Shown piece after piece: positions 1 to 7,172 of a stretch of 8,105 bases of DNA. The notes beneath the pieces were generated by a model that was not told where the DNA came from, searched no databases, and saw only the letters and a program-made list of their open reading frames with translations. Both the position numbers and the translations under genes were made by a program. Origin of the DNA: CAZWHE01 sp964633825 (GTDB lineage Bacteria; Planctomycetota; B15-G4; CAYZWU01); contig CAZWHE010000170.1 of assembly GCA_964633825.1 (NCBI GenBank), forward strand, positions 1 to 8,105, written 5' to 3'. Positions within the stretch are counted from its first letter, which is position 1. Each line of letters starts with the position of its first letter.

Positions 1-499
1 TCTCGATCCCCGAGAGCTGAACAGAGGCGCCGTTGGTCATCCGCTCCACACCGATCCGGAGGGCCTGCGCCTTCTTTCCCCTGGGAATCCGGTAAAAACT
101 GCGCTCCCCTCCCGGGGCGTCCCTCGTCTTGACGAGGGGCCGGAAAGGCGCGTTCTCGCCCTCTTTCGGCGGCGGCGCGAAAGAAGCTTCCCACCTGTAA
201 ACAGCGCCCCGGCATGTGGTGATTCCCACCTGGTGAAGGGTGACGGGCTTCCTGAAAAAGAATTCGAGAACGAGAGGCCCGCCGTCGGGAAAGGATGTCC
301 ATGTGTAGGCGTCGCCGTCGAAAAGGGAATCGAAGCGTTCGGGCAGGGAACGGCCGGCCTGCCCGTCCCGGACCACGCACGATCCCGACTCGACCCATCC
401 CGGGATGTCGGCGGCGGAGATGATGTCGATCGCAGGGGGAGGATCCTCCCGGGGAGCCGGACCGGAGAGCAGCAGAACGGACAAGAGAGAGAGGATCAT
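1..499 (-). CDS. Secreted discoidin-like (F5/8 type C-like) domain protein, C-terminus cut by window edge
   Basis: An open frame of 166 codons reads leftward from an ATG at 499 and leaves the window without a stop, so only the N-terminal part is present. Residues 2-12 (ILSLLSVLLLS) form a short hydrophobic stretch followed by Gly-Pro-Ala-Pro, which suggests a Sec signal peptide, although the usual Lys/Arg before it is missing. From about residue 24 the pattern resembles discoidin or F5/8 type C domains: LFDGDAYTWTSF at 59-70, then the strand PLVLEFFFRKPVTLHQVGI at 75-93, and later ALRIGVERM at 146-154. Such domains are beta sandwiches that often bind glycans or other surface ligands, so a role outside the cytoplasm is inferred. 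No ATG, GTG or TTG lies in frame in the codons just upstream, and no Shine-Dalgarno precedes the ATG. The gene is divergent from hutH. The ligand and any further domains cannot be judged. Confidence 0.72.
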   Translation of the reverse strand, partial: MILSLLSVLLLSGPAPREDPPPAIDIISAADIPGWVESGSCVVRDGQAGRSLPERFDSLFDGDAYTWTSFPDGGPLVLEFFFRKPVTLHQVGITTCRGAVYRWEASFAPPPKEGENAPFRPLVKTRDAPGGERSFYRIPRGKKAQALRIGVERMTNGASVQLSGIE

Positions 500-505
500 C
501 GGTTC

Positions 506-533
506 ATCATACCACGGCCGTCGGGAGAGGCAA
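506..533 (-). promoter_or_regulatory. Predicted promoter of the discoidin-like gene, probably leaderless
   Basis: Read on the minus strand, a TTGCCT -35 box (528-533) is followed after 16 bases by a perfect-looking TATGAT -10 box (506-511). Only six bases separate the -10 box from the ATG at 499, so transcription would begin at or within one base of the start codon. The absence of a ribosome binding site upstream of the ATG agrees with a leaderless message. The call is based on motif match and spacing only. Confidence 0.45.
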
Positions 534-561
534 TTGCGCTGATCGATCTTTCCGATATGAT
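534..561 (+). promoter_or_regulatory. Predicted sigma70-type promoter of hutH-hutU
   Basis: A TTGCGC -35 box (534-539) and a TATGAT -10 box (556-561) are separated by 16 bases, which predicts a start near 567-568 and a 5' leader of about 20 bases. The -35 box abuts the -35 box of the divergent promoter, and the two share the palindrome CAATTG (531-536). The spacer contains a second 8-bp palindrome, GATCGATC (541-548), which could be part of an operator. I see no match to the published HutC-type operator as I remember it, so regulation by histidine or urocanate is not shown. Confidence 0.5.
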
Positions 562-574
562 ACATTTTTCACAC

Positions 575-579
575 AGGAG
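575..579 (+). promoter_or_regulatory. Ribosome binding site of hutH
   Basis: AGGAG lies eight bases before the ATG at 588. It fixes the hutH start and is the only strong Shine-Dalgarno in the divergent spacer. Confidence 0.8.
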
Positions 580-587
580 TACAAAGA

Positions 588-2102
588 ATGAAGAAGCTTG
601 TCCTCACCGGGCTGGGACTGACCATCGGCGACATCAAGAGAGTGCTCGGAAAAGAGCCGGTGAAGATCGCCCTTTCGAAAGACGCCGTGGCGCGTGTCCG
701 CCGCTCGCGGCGTGTCGTCGACAACGCCATCGAGGCGGGTGAAACGATCTACGGAATCAACACGGGCTTCGGGAAGCTGTCGTCCGTCAGGATCGACAAG
801 AAGGGCCTGACCAGGCTCCAGAAGAACCTCGTCATGAGCCACGCCGCCGGTGTGGGGGAGCCTCTCGACCCGGGCGATGCGAGGCTCGCCCTTCTCTTGC
901 GGATCAACGCCCTGGCGCGCGGAAACTCGGGGGTGAGGCCCATTCTCATCGACCGGCTCGTACATGTTTTCAACAGGGGCGTCGTTCCCGTCATTCCCCG
1001 GCAGGGATCGGTGGGGGCCTCGGGCGATCTGGCGCCCCTCGCCCACATGGCCCTTGTCCTCATGGGGCAGGGCGAAGCCTTTTTCCGCGGAAAGCGCCTT
1101 TTGGCGAAGGAGGCGCTCGAGAGGGCGGGCCTCAAGCCGATCGTGCTCAAGCCGAAGGAGGGGCTCGCCCTGATCAACGGCACGCAGATCATGACCGCCG
1201 TGGCCGCTCGAACACTCGTAGGCGCCTGGAGCGCCGTGCTCCACGCCGACATCGCCGCGGCCATGACGGTGGAAGCCCTCAAGGGAACGGACGTCCCCTT
1301 CGACGAAAGGATCGCGTCCGTTCGTCCCCATTCGGGTCAGTCGGAGACGGCCCGGAATATGAGGCGCTTCCTGGCCGAGAGCCGGATCATGGCTTCACAC
1401 ACGGAGTGCGGCAAGGTCCAGGACCCTTACTGCCTCCGCTGCGTTCCCCAGGTTCACGGCGCGACGCGCGGGGCGCTCCGCCATGTGGAGGACGTCATCA
1501 CCGTCGAGCTCAACGCGGCCACGGACAATCCCCTCATCTTTCCCGGCGAGGGCGAGATCCTGTCGGGCGGGAACTTCCACGGCCAGCCCGTGGCCCTGGC
1601 CGCCGATTACATGGCCATCGCCGTCGCAGAGCTCGCCGGCATCTCGGAGCGGCGCATCGAAAACCTCGTCAACCCCGAGCTCTCGGGGCTGCCGGCTTTC
1701 CTGGCGCGGCGGAGCGGGCTCAACTCGGGGTACATGATGACCCAGGTCACGGCGGCCGCTCTCGTTTCCGAAAACAAGATCCAGTGCCATCCGGCCAGCG
1801 TCGATTCCATTCCCACGTCGGCCAACAAGGAGGACCATGTCAGCATGGGAACCGTCGCGGCGCTCAAGGCGGCGCGCGTTCTCGAAAACACGGAGCGCGT
1901 CCTCGCCATCGAGTTCCTCTGTGCGGCCGAGGGGCTCGAGCACCGGGGCGAGGAGCGCCCGGGCCGGGGCGTGGCCGCCGCCTACCGCGCCGTGCGAAAA
2001 GAGATCCCTCCGTTGAAGAGGGACCGCATCCTGAGCCGCGACATGGAGAGAATGACCGAGATGATCCGTGAGGGTGTGATCGAGAAGGCGGTGGGGATAT
2101 AA
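588..2102 (+). CDS. hutH: Histidine ammonia-lyase (histidase)
   Basis: This 504-residue cytoplasmic enzyme removes ammonia from L-histidine to give trans-urocanate, the first step of histidine degradation. The length is normal for the family. The Ala-Ser-Gly triad that cyclises into the MIO electrophile is at 144-146 within GSVGASGDLAPLAH. Residues matching the Pseudomonas putida active site are all present: Tyr55, His85 (in MSHAAGVG), Asn197 (INGTQ), Gln278, Tyr281 and Arg284 (QDPYCLR), Phe330 (GGNFHGQP) and Glu415 (SANKEDHVSMG). The histidase-type His85 and Glu415 argue against a phenylalanine or tyrosine ammonia-lyase. The start is supported by AGGAG eight bases upstream and by a good promoter. 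hutU follows on the same strand after 113 bases, which suggests one transcript. No frameshift or truncation is seen. Confidence 0.97.
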   Translation: MKKLVLTGLGLTIGDIKRVLGKEPVKIALSKDAVARVRRSRRVVDNAIEAGETIYGINTGFGKLSSVRIDKKGLTRLQKNLVMSHAAGVGEPLDPGDARLALLLRINALARGNSGVRPILIDRLVHVFNRGVVPVIPRQGSVGASGDLAPLAHMALVLMGQGEAFFRGKRLLAKEALERAGLKPIVLKPKEGLALINGTQIMTAVAARTLVGAWSAVLHADIAAAMTVEALKGTDVPFDERIASVRPHSGQSETARNMRRFLAESRIMASHTECGKVQDPYCLRCVPQVHGATRGALRHVEDVITVELNAATDNPLIFPGEGEILSGGNFHGQPVALAADYMAIAVAELAGISERRIENLVNPELSGLPAFLARRSGLNSGYMMTQVTAAALVSENKIQCHPASVDSIPTSANKEDHVSMGTVAALKAARVLENTERVLAIEFLCAAEGLEHRGEERPGRGVAAAYRAVRKEIPPLKRDRILSRDMERMTEMIREGVIEKAVGI

Positions 2103-2107
2103 TGCTC

Positions 2108-2141
2108 TGTGCAGCGCCGGCTCTTCGAAGGGCGCTGCACA
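2108..2141 (+). repeat. Hairpin 1 in the hutH-hutU spacer (perfect 11-bp stem)
   Basis: TGTGCAGCGCC (2108-2118) pairs perfectly with GGCGCTGCACA (2131-2141) across a 12-base loop. The loop itself contains the short palindrome CTTCGAAG. The hairpin begins six bases after the hutH stop codon. No run of T follows, so it does not look like a standard intrinsic terminator. It may stabilise the upstream message, limit read-through into hutU, or be a copy of a dispersed palindromic repeat. Confidence 0.7.
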
Positions 2142-2142
2142 C

Positions 2143-2183
2143 GGAGATTGGAGCCGACGGCCGGCCGCCGCTGCTCAATCTCC
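2143..2183 (+). repeat. Hairpin 2 in the hutH-hutU spacer (11-bp stem, one bulge)
   Basis: GGAGATTGGAGC (2143-2154) pairs with GCTCAATCTCC (2173-2183), leaving one G bulged. The 18-base loop is GC-rich and contains the palindrome GGCCGGCC. It begins one base after hairpin 1, so the two form a tandem pair. No T run follows. The remaining 32 bases lead into the hutU ribosome binding site. Confidence 0.6.
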
Positions 2184-2203
2184 CTTTGAATCCGAATTGA
2201 TGT

Positions 2204-2208
2204 GGGAG
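2204..2208 (+). promoter_or_regulatory. Ribosome binding site of hutU
   Basis: GGGAG lies seven bases before the ATG at 2216 and supports that start. No convincing promoter boxes are seen between the hairpins and this site, so hutU is probably transcribed from the hutH promoter. Confidence 0.7.
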
Positions 2209-2215
2209 AGAGACG

Positions 2216-3865
2216 ATGCGCGAATACCGACCGGTGACCCCTCCAAAGGGGACGAAACTCACCTGTGCGAACTGGCAGATCGAGGCCGCTTTCCGGATGA
2301 TCCATCACAACCTCTGCCCCGAAGTGGCCGAGAAGCCCGAAGATCTGGTCGTCTACGGCGGAACGGGGAAAGCGGCCCGTTCGTGGGAGGATTTCGACCG
2401 CATCACGGCCGCGCTCAAGCGGCTCGGGCCGGACGAGACCCTTCTCGTCCAGTCGGGCCGGGCGCAGGCCGTATTCAAGACGCACGAAGACGCGCCGCGC
2501 GTTCTCATCGCCAATTCCAACCTCGTGCCCAAGTGGGCGACGTGGGAGCACTTCCGCGAGCTCGAGAAGAAAGGGCTCATCATGTTCGGCCAGATGACGG
2601 CCGGGTCGTGGATCTACATCGGCACCCAGGGGATCATCCAGGGGACGTACGAGACCTTTGCCGCCGCCGGCGAGAAGCACTTCAACGGGGAGATGAAGGG
2701 GCGGCTCGTCGTGACGGGCGGGCTCGGAGGCATGGGGGGCGCCCAGCCCCTCGCCGCGACCATGACGGGCGCCGTTTTTCTCGCCGCCGAGGTGGAGAAG
2801 GCCCGCATCGAGAAGCGCCTCGAGACGAAATACCTCGACCGGATGACGTCCGACCTGGACGAGGCGATCGGCCTCGCCCTCGACGCGAAGGAGAAGGGCC
2901 GGGCCGTCTCCATCGGCTGGGAAGGGAACGCCGCCGACCTTCTCGAGGAGCTGATTGAAAGGAATGTCACGCCCGATGTTCTCACCGACCAGACGAGCGC
3001 CCACGATCCCCTCAACGGCTACGTGCCGCGGGGGATGAGCTTCGGCGATGCGCTCGCTTTGCGTCAATCCGATCCCGGCGCGTACCAGGAAAAGTCGCTG
3101 GCCACCATGGCCGACCACGTGCGCGCCATGCTCGAGCTGCAAAAGCGGGGCGCCGTGACCTTCGACTACGGCAACAACATCCGCGCCTTCGCCAAAGAGG
3201 CGGGCGTGGAGAACGCCTTCGACTTCGAGGGGTTCGTGCCCCTCTTCATCCGCCCCCTCTTCTGCGAGGGGAAAGGCCCTTTCCGCTGGGTGGCCCTCTC
3301 GGGCGATCCCGAGGACATCTACAAAACGGACGAGGCCGTGCTCCGTCTCTTCCCGGAAAACAAATCGCTCGCCCGCTGGATCAAGATGGCGCGCGAGAGG
3401 ATCAGCTTCCAGGGGCTTCCCTGCAGGATCTGCTGGCTCGGCTACGGCGAGCGCGCCGAGATGGGCCTCGAGATGAACCGCATGGTGCGCGACGGCGAGG
3501 TGAAGGGACCCTTCGCCATCGGCCGCGACCATCTCGACTGCGGTTCCGTGGCGTCGCCCAACCGCGAGACGGAGGGGATGAAGGACGGCACCGACGCCGT
3601 GGCCGACTGGCCCCTCCTCAATGCGCTTCTCAACACGGCGTCGGGCGCGACGTGGGTCTCGATCCATCACGGCGGCGGCGTGGGCATGGGATACGCAATC
3701 CACGCCGGCCAGGTCATTGTCGTGGACGGCACGGACGCGGCGGCCAAGCGGATCGAGCGCGTTCTCACAAACGACCCCGGTATCGGAGTGGTCAGACACG
3801 CCGACGCGGGATACGACCTCGCCCTCGAGGTGGCAAAGGAAAAGGGAATCGATCTCTGCGGGTGA
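2216..3865 (+). CDS. hutU: Urocanate hydratase (urocanase)
   Basis: This 549-residue cytoplasmic enzyme adds water to urocanate to give 4-imidazolone-5-propionate, the second step of histidine degradation. It uses tightly bound NAD+ as an electrophile and not as a redox carrier. The length is close to the usual 550-560 residues. Family hallmarks include YGGTGKAARSW (47-57), the glycine-rich GGLGGMGGAQPLAATM (168-183), and LPCRICWLGYGER (401-413), in which Cys406 corresponds to the catalytic cysteine (Cys410 in Pseudomonas). GRDHLDCGSVASPNRETE (436-453) and SIHHGGGVGMGY (482-493) are also present. The neighbour is hutH, whose product is this enzyme's substrate. hutI, hutG or hutF are not in the window. 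The gene's stop codon is one base from the stop of the convergent phosphotransferase gene. There is no sign of damage. Confidence 0.97.
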   Translation: MREYRPVTPPKGTKLTCANWQIEAAFRMIHHNLCPEVAEKPEDLVVYGGTGKAARSWEDFDRITAALKRLGPDETLLVQSGRAQAVFKTHEDAPRVLIANSNLVPKWATWEHFRELEKKGLIMFGQMTAGSWIYIGTQGIIQGTYETFAAAGEKHFNGEMKGRLVVTGGLGGMGGAQPLAATMTGAVFLAAEVEKARIEKRLETKYLDRMTSDLDEAIGLALDAKEKGRAVSIGWEGNAADLLEELIERNVTPDVLTDQTSAHDPLNGYVPRGMSFGDALALRQSDPGAYQEKSLATMADHVRAMLELQKRGAVTFDYGNNIRAFAKEAGVENAFDFEGFVPLFIRPLFCEGKGPFRWVALSGDPEDIYKTDEAVLRLFPENKSLARWIKMARERISFQGLPCRICWLGYGERAEMGLEMNRMVRDGEVKGPFAIGRDHLDCGSVASPNRETEGMKDGTDAVADWPLLNALLNTASGATWVSIHHGGGVGMGYAIHAGQVIVVDGTDAAAKRIERVLTNDPGIGVVRHADAGYDLALEVAKEKGIDLCG

Positions 3866-3866
3866 A

Positions 3867-6473
3867 TCAACCCCCCGAAAGAATCCTGCCGATGTCGGAG
3901 TGCATCTTCTCCCGGTAATGATCCACCATGGCGGGCGTGGTCATGATCATGTCGATCTGCCGGGTATGGATGCTCAGGTACCCCAGGAGCTTGAGACGCC
4001 GGATCATGAATTTCGGCCCCCGCCCCTCCATGTGGGCGATCAGGTTGTCTTCGTGCGTCTCCACCTGGAATCCATATTCGTCGAGAATGTCCTTCAGGAG
4101 GTGAATCCTCTTGATCCGTCTCTTGTAGTTGGCGCCCCCTCCCTTGAACTGGAAACGAATGTAGTTTTCCCTCCTTCTCTCGGTGGCCAGGACCTCGACG
4201 CCGGTGAAATGTGCGCCGAGCCGGAGATTCAGGCAGCAGAATTCCCTGGAGATCATGAAGTAATTCCGGTTGGCGTACTCCGATCTCACACCCAGGTTCA
4301 GGGCCGGATTCGTGGTGGCGTCGAATATGACCGACATGAAGCCCCTTCCCGAAACGGGGGGCGGCCCATCCCAAGGGACGGCCGTGATCCCTTCCCACAG
4401 GGCCAGCATGGGAGCGGAGGCGATATTGTCGAGGCCGACGAATTTTCCCTCCACCTCCTCTTTGAACCCGTCGTCCAGGTTGAGGACCCACCACTGCATC
4501 GGTACTTCGCAGTAGAGCTGCTTGCTGGAACGCTCGGGGAAACGATGGTCCTTTCCGAAATGGAACATTTCGATCACGGCCTTCTCGTGGCAGAAGCGTG
4601 TGATGTCGTGGTATGTCCTGCAGTGTTCGGGCCGGAACTCGGCGGCATCCGGATCGAGAAGGTTGAGCGGGGTGATGTTGCGCGCCGCTCCTGTGAGCGC
4701 CCTGTGAAGCGGGCTCCCCCTCCTGGCCCTCGGCTTTCGCGTCGTTTTTTTGAGAAGCGGCTCGATGCGGCCGTCGAGAATGGTGCAGCCGTCTGCGTTC
4801 ACGGTGACTTCCCGGCCGTTTTCGAGCTTGTCGATGACTCCCCTGATTCCGAAGAGGGCGGGCACGCCGATTTCACGCGCCACATTGGCGAGATGGCAGG
4901 CCGAGGTGCCGTGCTCGGACACGACAGCGGCCGCGCGTTCCAGGAGGGGCGCCCAGCGGGGCAGCGACTGGACCGTAGCCAGGACGGCGCCCTCGGGGAA
5001 ATGAAGGGCGTCCATGTCCTTCTGAACAACGTAGACGGGCCCGGCCGCCACACCGGGACTGGCCGTGGTTCCGCCTTTCACGATTACGGGTCCGGGCTCC
5101 GGTTCCAGGCTTTCATCCGTTGCGGTTTCTTCAGAAGCTTTTTTCTGCTGGAGGCGGCGGCACTGCAGAATGGTGAAGGTTCCGTCGGGGTCGAGGGCCC
5201 ACTCGATGTCCCTGGGGGAGCCGTAGTGTTTTTCGATTCTGAGAGCGATGTGGGCGAGATCGAGCGCCTGGTCGTTGGTGAGGGATGGACTGGCGCGTTC
5301 CGCATCGGTCGTTTCCGTGCGGCAGATTCCCTCGTGGGGAGAACAAATGAATTTCCTGTCCTTCTGGGGAATCCTCCGGCTTTCGATCCGGAGGTGTTCG
5401 TGGCGTTCGATCACGAAAAGGTCCACCGCGGTGCGGCCGTCCACCACCGCCTTGGGGAGGCCCCATGAAGAGTTGATGATGACCGAGTCGTCCTGTTCGT
5501 CCATGGGGTTTCGCGTGTAGAGCACACCGCCGGCCACGGCGTTCACCATGACGAGACAGCCGACGCACATGGCCACTTCGTCGTCGCGGATCCCGCGGCT
5601 CATCCGGTAGATCATGGCCGGAAGGCCGAACTTGCTGGCCACGACCATCTTGTACGATTTTGAGAGGTAGTGCCTGCTCACGTTGAGCTCGGAGTGGTGC
5701 TGTCCGGCGAAGGATGCCCCGGCCACGTCCTCGAGGAGGGCGCTGCTCCTTACGGCGACGGTCACGCCCTCGCCCGCCGTTTTTTCGAGGAGACCGTACT
5801 CTTCCTGAAGCGCGTGTGCGAGGTCTTCGGGAAGCTCGGCGTCGAGGACGAGCTGCTGAATCTTGCCGCAGACTTCGTGCAGGTGATCGTAACGCTGCGC
5901 GCCGGCGGCCTGGCGGCGGCGGTTGATTTCGGCCTGCAGGTTGTTGTGTTCTATGAAGCGCCTGTAACCCCTGACGGTGACGACGAAGCCGTCGGGAACC
6001 TTGATGCCGAGGGCGTTTCCGATTTCACCGAGGTTGGCGATCTTGCCGCCCACCTGGTCGGCCAATTCACTCCTCACGGCGTTCATGGGAAGGACAAGCT
6101 TGCCCTTCTCGTCGATGACGGGCTTCGAGGGTGAGAGGCTGGAGTTTATCCGCTCCTGGATCTCCTTGAACCGCTGGTGAAGGGCGTCGTACTTTCCCGG
6201 GGCGAGGTCGTCGAGGTACTTGATCAGCTGGAAGACATGGGTGGCGATCTGTGTGCAGAGCGACCGCATGTGGGTCAGACCGTAGGGCTTCGTGCTACGG
6301 AGGGTCTCCTCCAGTATGGCCATGACCTCGAGGGCTTTCTTGTTGGCGTTGAGGAGAAGCTTGAAGCTGTGATATCGGGCCTTGAAGGCAATGCGGAATT
6401 CCTCGAGATCGGCCTCGGAGGCAGCCTCCTTTCCGTAGAAAATTTTTTTCAGGAATTCGCCCAGGCCGCTCAT
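3867..6473 (-). CDS. PEP-synthase-like phosphotransferase (ATP-grasp plus phosphohistidine domain) with unknown C-terminal domain
   Basis: The protein has 868 residues and no signal peptide. Residues 1-115 are predicted helical and unassigned. Residues about 130-441 match the PEP synthase/PPDK ATP-grasp region: VGGKIANLGE (141-150), VAVRSSALLEDVAGASFAGQ (239-258, with Arg242 and Glu248-Asp249), DIEW (422-425) and ILQCRRL (435-441). Residues about 465-575 form the swivelling phosphohistidine domain: ASPGVAAGPV (471-480) and EHGTSACHLANVARE (520-534), with His527 aligned to the catalytic histidine. The PEP/pyruvate-binding TIM barrel that should follow is absent. Residues 585-868 are a different region rich in His, Cys and basic residues that I do not recognise. 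The enzyme should therefore pass phosphate from ATP to His527 and on to an unknown acceptor, as rifampin phosphotransferase does with its own domain order. It is last in an operon 12 bases after the membrane-protein gene. Its own Shine-Dalgarno is weak (GGGA, close to the ATG), so translational coupling is likely. Confidence 0.85.
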   Translation of the reverse strand: MSGLGEFLKKIFYGKEAASEADLEEFRIAFKARYHSFKLLLNANKKALEVMAILEETLRSTKPYGLTHMRSLCTQIATHVFQLIKYLDDLAPGKYDALHQRFKEIQERINSSLSPSKPVIDEKGKLVLPMNAVRSELADQVGGKIANLGEIGNALGIKVPDGFVVTVRGYRRFIEHNNLQAEINRRRQAAGAQRYDHLHEVCGKIQQLVLDAELPEDLAHALQEEYGLLEKTAGEGVTVAVRSSALLEDVAGASFAGQHHSELNVSRHYLSKSYKMVVASKFGLPAMIYRMSRGIRDDEVAMCVGCLVMVNAVAGGVLYTRNPMDEQDDSVIINSSWGLPKAVVDGRTAVDLFVIERHEHLRIESRRIPQKDRKFICSPHEGICRTETTDAERASPSLTNDQALDLAHIALRIEKHYGSPRDIEWALDPDGTFTILQCRRLQQKKASEETATDESLEPEPGPVIVKGGTTASPGVAAGPVYVVQKDMDALHFPEGAVLATVQSLPRWAPLLERAAAVVSEHGTSACHLANVAREIGVPALFGIRGVIDKLENGREVTVNADGCTILDGRIEPLLKKTTRKPRARRGSPLHRALTGAARNITPLNLLDPDAAEFRPEHCRTYHDITRFCHEKAVIEMFHFGKDHRFPERSSKQLYCEVPMQWWVLNLDDGFKEEVEGKFVGLDNIASAPMLALWEGITAVPWDGPPPVSGRGFMSVIFDATTNPALNLGVRSEYANRNYFMISREFCCLNLRLGAHFTGVEVLATERRRENYIRFQFKGGGANYKRRIKRIHLLKDILDEYGFQVETHEDNLIAHMEGRGPKFMIRRLKLLGYLSIHTRQIDMIMTTPAMVDHYREKMHSDIGRILSGG

Positions 6474-6485
6474 AATCCCAGCCCG

Positions 6486-7172
6486 TCAGTGCGACAGCTT
6501 GAGCCCCCATCCCTCGAATATGAACATGATGGCAAAGCCGTACCAGATCGTATAGACCACATAGAAAACAAGGGAGAAGAGGACGATCGGGATCTTGTCC
6601 ACGATATTCTCCGGTTCGATTCCATAATAATTGTAGGAACACTCCACCCCTTTCTTGATTACCGTGGCGATGAATTTCGCCTCGTCGAATTGTTCCTGCC
6701 TTTTCAGGTCCTTGTCCATTTCCTTCAAGGCGCACCACCAGTTGTAGAGCGCCTTCTTCTCGTCGATACCGTACCTGGCCCTCACTTTACCGCCTTTGTT
6801 TTCGAACATGTCCGTGGTGTCTTCGAGGCAGGCGGTCACGATCTTTCCCAGATCCCCGGAGACCTTCAGCCCTGCGCCGGTCCTCTCGGTTTCGGCCTCG
6901 CTCCTTTCGAAGAGCCGCGCCGTCTCGGCCGCATCGTTCTCGTTCTCCATGAAGAGAGTGACCGAGATGCTCTTGCCGTTGAGGTCCGCGGCCTTATCCC
7001 TCAGCTCGGGGATGAAGAGGGCCGATCCCTTGGAGATGGAGTTATAGAGGGTGTCCATGGTGTTGAGCGCGTTCCGTCCTTCGAAGAGAGGCATGAATAT
7101 GAGAACCAGAACGACGGTGAATCCGGCGAGCATGGCGGCGCCGATCGAGAATTTTTTCCTGTCAGCGATCAT
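6486..7172 (-). CDS. Two-membrane-segment protein with a large extracytoplasmic region, function unknown
   Basis: I do not recognise this 228-residue protein. It has a basic N-terminus (ADRKKFS) and a hydrophobic segment at about 8-29, then a mainly polar, largely helical region at 30-193, and a second hydrophobic, aromatic segment at about 194-219 ending in a short tail. By the positive-inside rule both ends should be cytoplasmic and the middle outside. Cys115, Cys147 and Cys178 in the middle region could form a disulfide. The start is supported by AGGAGG six bases upstream, inside the permease gene, whose last 11 bases overlap this gene. The double-membrane-anchored layout loosely recalls sensor or accessory subunits, but no catalytic or signalling domain is visible. 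Its position between a TauE-type permease and a phosphotransferase suggests an accessory role in the same process. Confidence 0.8.
   Translation of the reverse strand: MIADRKKFSIGAAMLAGFTVVLVLIFMPLFEGRNALNTMDTLYNSISKGSALFIPELRDKAADLNGKSISVTLFMENENDAAETARLFERSEAETERTGAGLKVSGDLGKIVTACLEDTTDMFENKGGKVRARYGIDEKKALYNWWCALKEMDKDLKRQEQFDEAKFIATVIKKGVECSYNYYGIEPENIVDKIPIVLFSLVFYVVYTIWYGFAIMFIFEGWGLKLSH

Noticed and set aside
121..138. Perfect inverted repeat CCCTCGTC/GACGAGGG with a 2-base gap
   Set aside because: It lies inside the coding region of the discoidin-like gene, has no T tract, and can arise by chance in GC-rich DNA. Not strong enough to call a regulatory element.
233..742. 169-codon open frame on the plus strand crossing the divergent spacer
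   Set aside because: It overlaps the well-supported hutH start and the discoidin-like gene in other frames, and would span both promoters. No motif is seen.
1982..3799. 605-codon open frame on the minus strand opposite hutU
   Set aside because: It lies antisense to clearly conserved hutU codons, its translation is a low-complexity mix of Arg, His, Gly, Ala and Glu typical of GC-rich shadow frames, and no family motif is visible.
3621..5468. 615-codon open frame on the plus strand opposite the phosphotransferase
   Set aside because: It starts inside hutU in another frame and runs antisense to recognisable ATP-grasp and phosphohistidine motifs. Its own product matches nothing recognisable.
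6438..6452. A7 run near the start of the phosphotransferase gene (codons for Lys-Lys-Ile) as a possible slippage site
   Set aside because: The reading frame is intact on both sides, and no alternative-frame product or downstream pairing element is evident.
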